Position numbers and translations under genes: made by a program. A DNA stretch of 40,871 nucleotides from Candidatus Hydrogenedentota bacterium (lineage in GTDB: Bacteria; Hydrogenedentota; Hydrogenedentia; Hydrogenedentales; JAJRTN01), in contig JAJRTN010000192.1 of the NCBI GenBank assembly GCA_024278275.1, positions 1 through 40,871 of the forward strand, given 5' to 3'. Below the pieces are notes generated by a model, which worked only from the letters and a program-made list of their open reading frames with translations, had not been told where the DNA came from and did not search any database. Of this stretch, positions 40,682-40,871 are shown one piece after another; position 1 is the stretch's first letter; the number at the start of each line of letters is the position of its first letter.

Positions 40682-40871
40682 TCATTGGGTTGAAAATGCA
40701 TAGACCGCGACAGAACTGGTTTCCGTGCCATCGGCTTCAACGTCGCCCCCTCCAAAGTAATAGATCGTGTTGGCAACCGACTGCGCGCTGCCCATCCTTC
40801 TTGGCGCTGGCAGGCTTGCCATGCTTCGCCACGTGTTGCTCTGCGGGTCGTATTCCTCCACAGAGGCCGTA
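40682..40871 (-). CDS. Kelch-repeat protein, C-terminal end (partial)
   Basis: Minus-strand frame open from the window edge (first full codon at 40870) to a TGA at 40684-40682, 62 codons. It reads SVEEYDPQSNTWRSMASLPA, then PRRMGSAQSVANTIYYFGGG, the classic Kelch blade pattern (YDP..N.W..M..LP..R......V....IY..GG). The protein ends 16 residues after the last blade. Upstream of the FG-GAP gene in the same orientation, it is probably another secreted propeller. The start and full domain count lie outside the window. Confidence 0.85.
   Translation of the reverse strand, partial: TASVEEYDPQSNTWRSMASLPAPRRMGSAQSVANTIYYFGGGDVEADGTETSSVAVYAFSTQ

Overview
The window is high-GC bacterial chromosome with dense genes, many ATGA/TGATG start-stop overlaps, several dispersed palindromic repeats and a large secreted, beta-propeller-rich gene content. 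I found no tRNA, rRNA or CRISPR. The Glu-Gly repeat stalk with a C-terminal Cys/hydrophobic/Arg tail (38969-40369), secreted PQQ-like propellers, ThuA-like and glycosidase-like proteins suggest the Planctomycetes-Lentisphaerae-Hydrogenedentes neighbourhood. Candidatus Hydrogenedentes is my best guess, as inference only; no marker gene here fixes the phylum.

Layout. 1-3924: a divergent gene start (probably a regulator), a perfect 22-bp palindrome, then a carbohydrate-type ABC importer (two permeases and a membrane-anchored binding protein, no ATPase). 3873-8847: small metabolic and accessory genes: a DUF169-like protein, an AhpD/CMD-type protein, a nucleotidyltransferase with a coupled small ORF, a CdiI-like immunity protein overlapping rluD, and a DinB-like protein. 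8885-11814: a sodium:solute symporter operon whose transporter is cut by one in-frame stop, followed by three small genes. 11815-12988: an orphan serine-recombinase domain and a MITE-like repeat. 12989-15523 (minus): a membrane protein, an HU-like protein, TatC and TatB. 15968-26874 (minus): ThuA, a PmtA-like methyltransferase, and a chemosensory cluster in transcription order cheA, cheW, cheX, cheY, cheD, cheR, cheD, HDOD, cheY, cheX-like, cheB. 27397-34036: three secreted glycosidase-like proteins. 34146-40871: a CDF metal transporter, two coupled PQQ-propeller proteins (one carrying a methyltransferase fold), an FG-GAP protein with an EG stalk, and the C-terminus of a Kelch protein.

The chemosensory cluster is the most coherent system. 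A near-consensus promoter (26986-27014) precedes cheA, and nearly every signalling component of a Che pathway is present, several in duplicate (2 CheY, 2 CheD, 2 CheX-like). No receptor or flagellar gene is visible. The CheA is unusual: two Hpt domains, and in the usual P2 linker region four exactly spaced 24-residue motifs of the GspE-N/MshEN type on a 31-residue period. This suggests direct nucleotide (c-di-GMP) or partner input into the kinase.

Other signals worth a look: an ABC permease with six extra predicted TM helices in two insertions, the in-frame stop in the symporter, the secreted methyltransferase-propeller fusion, a 138-bp element with 12-bp terminal inverted repeats and a nested 11-bp hairpin (with a degenerate relative inside the che cluster), and a GGGAC nonamer repeat seen at two loci.
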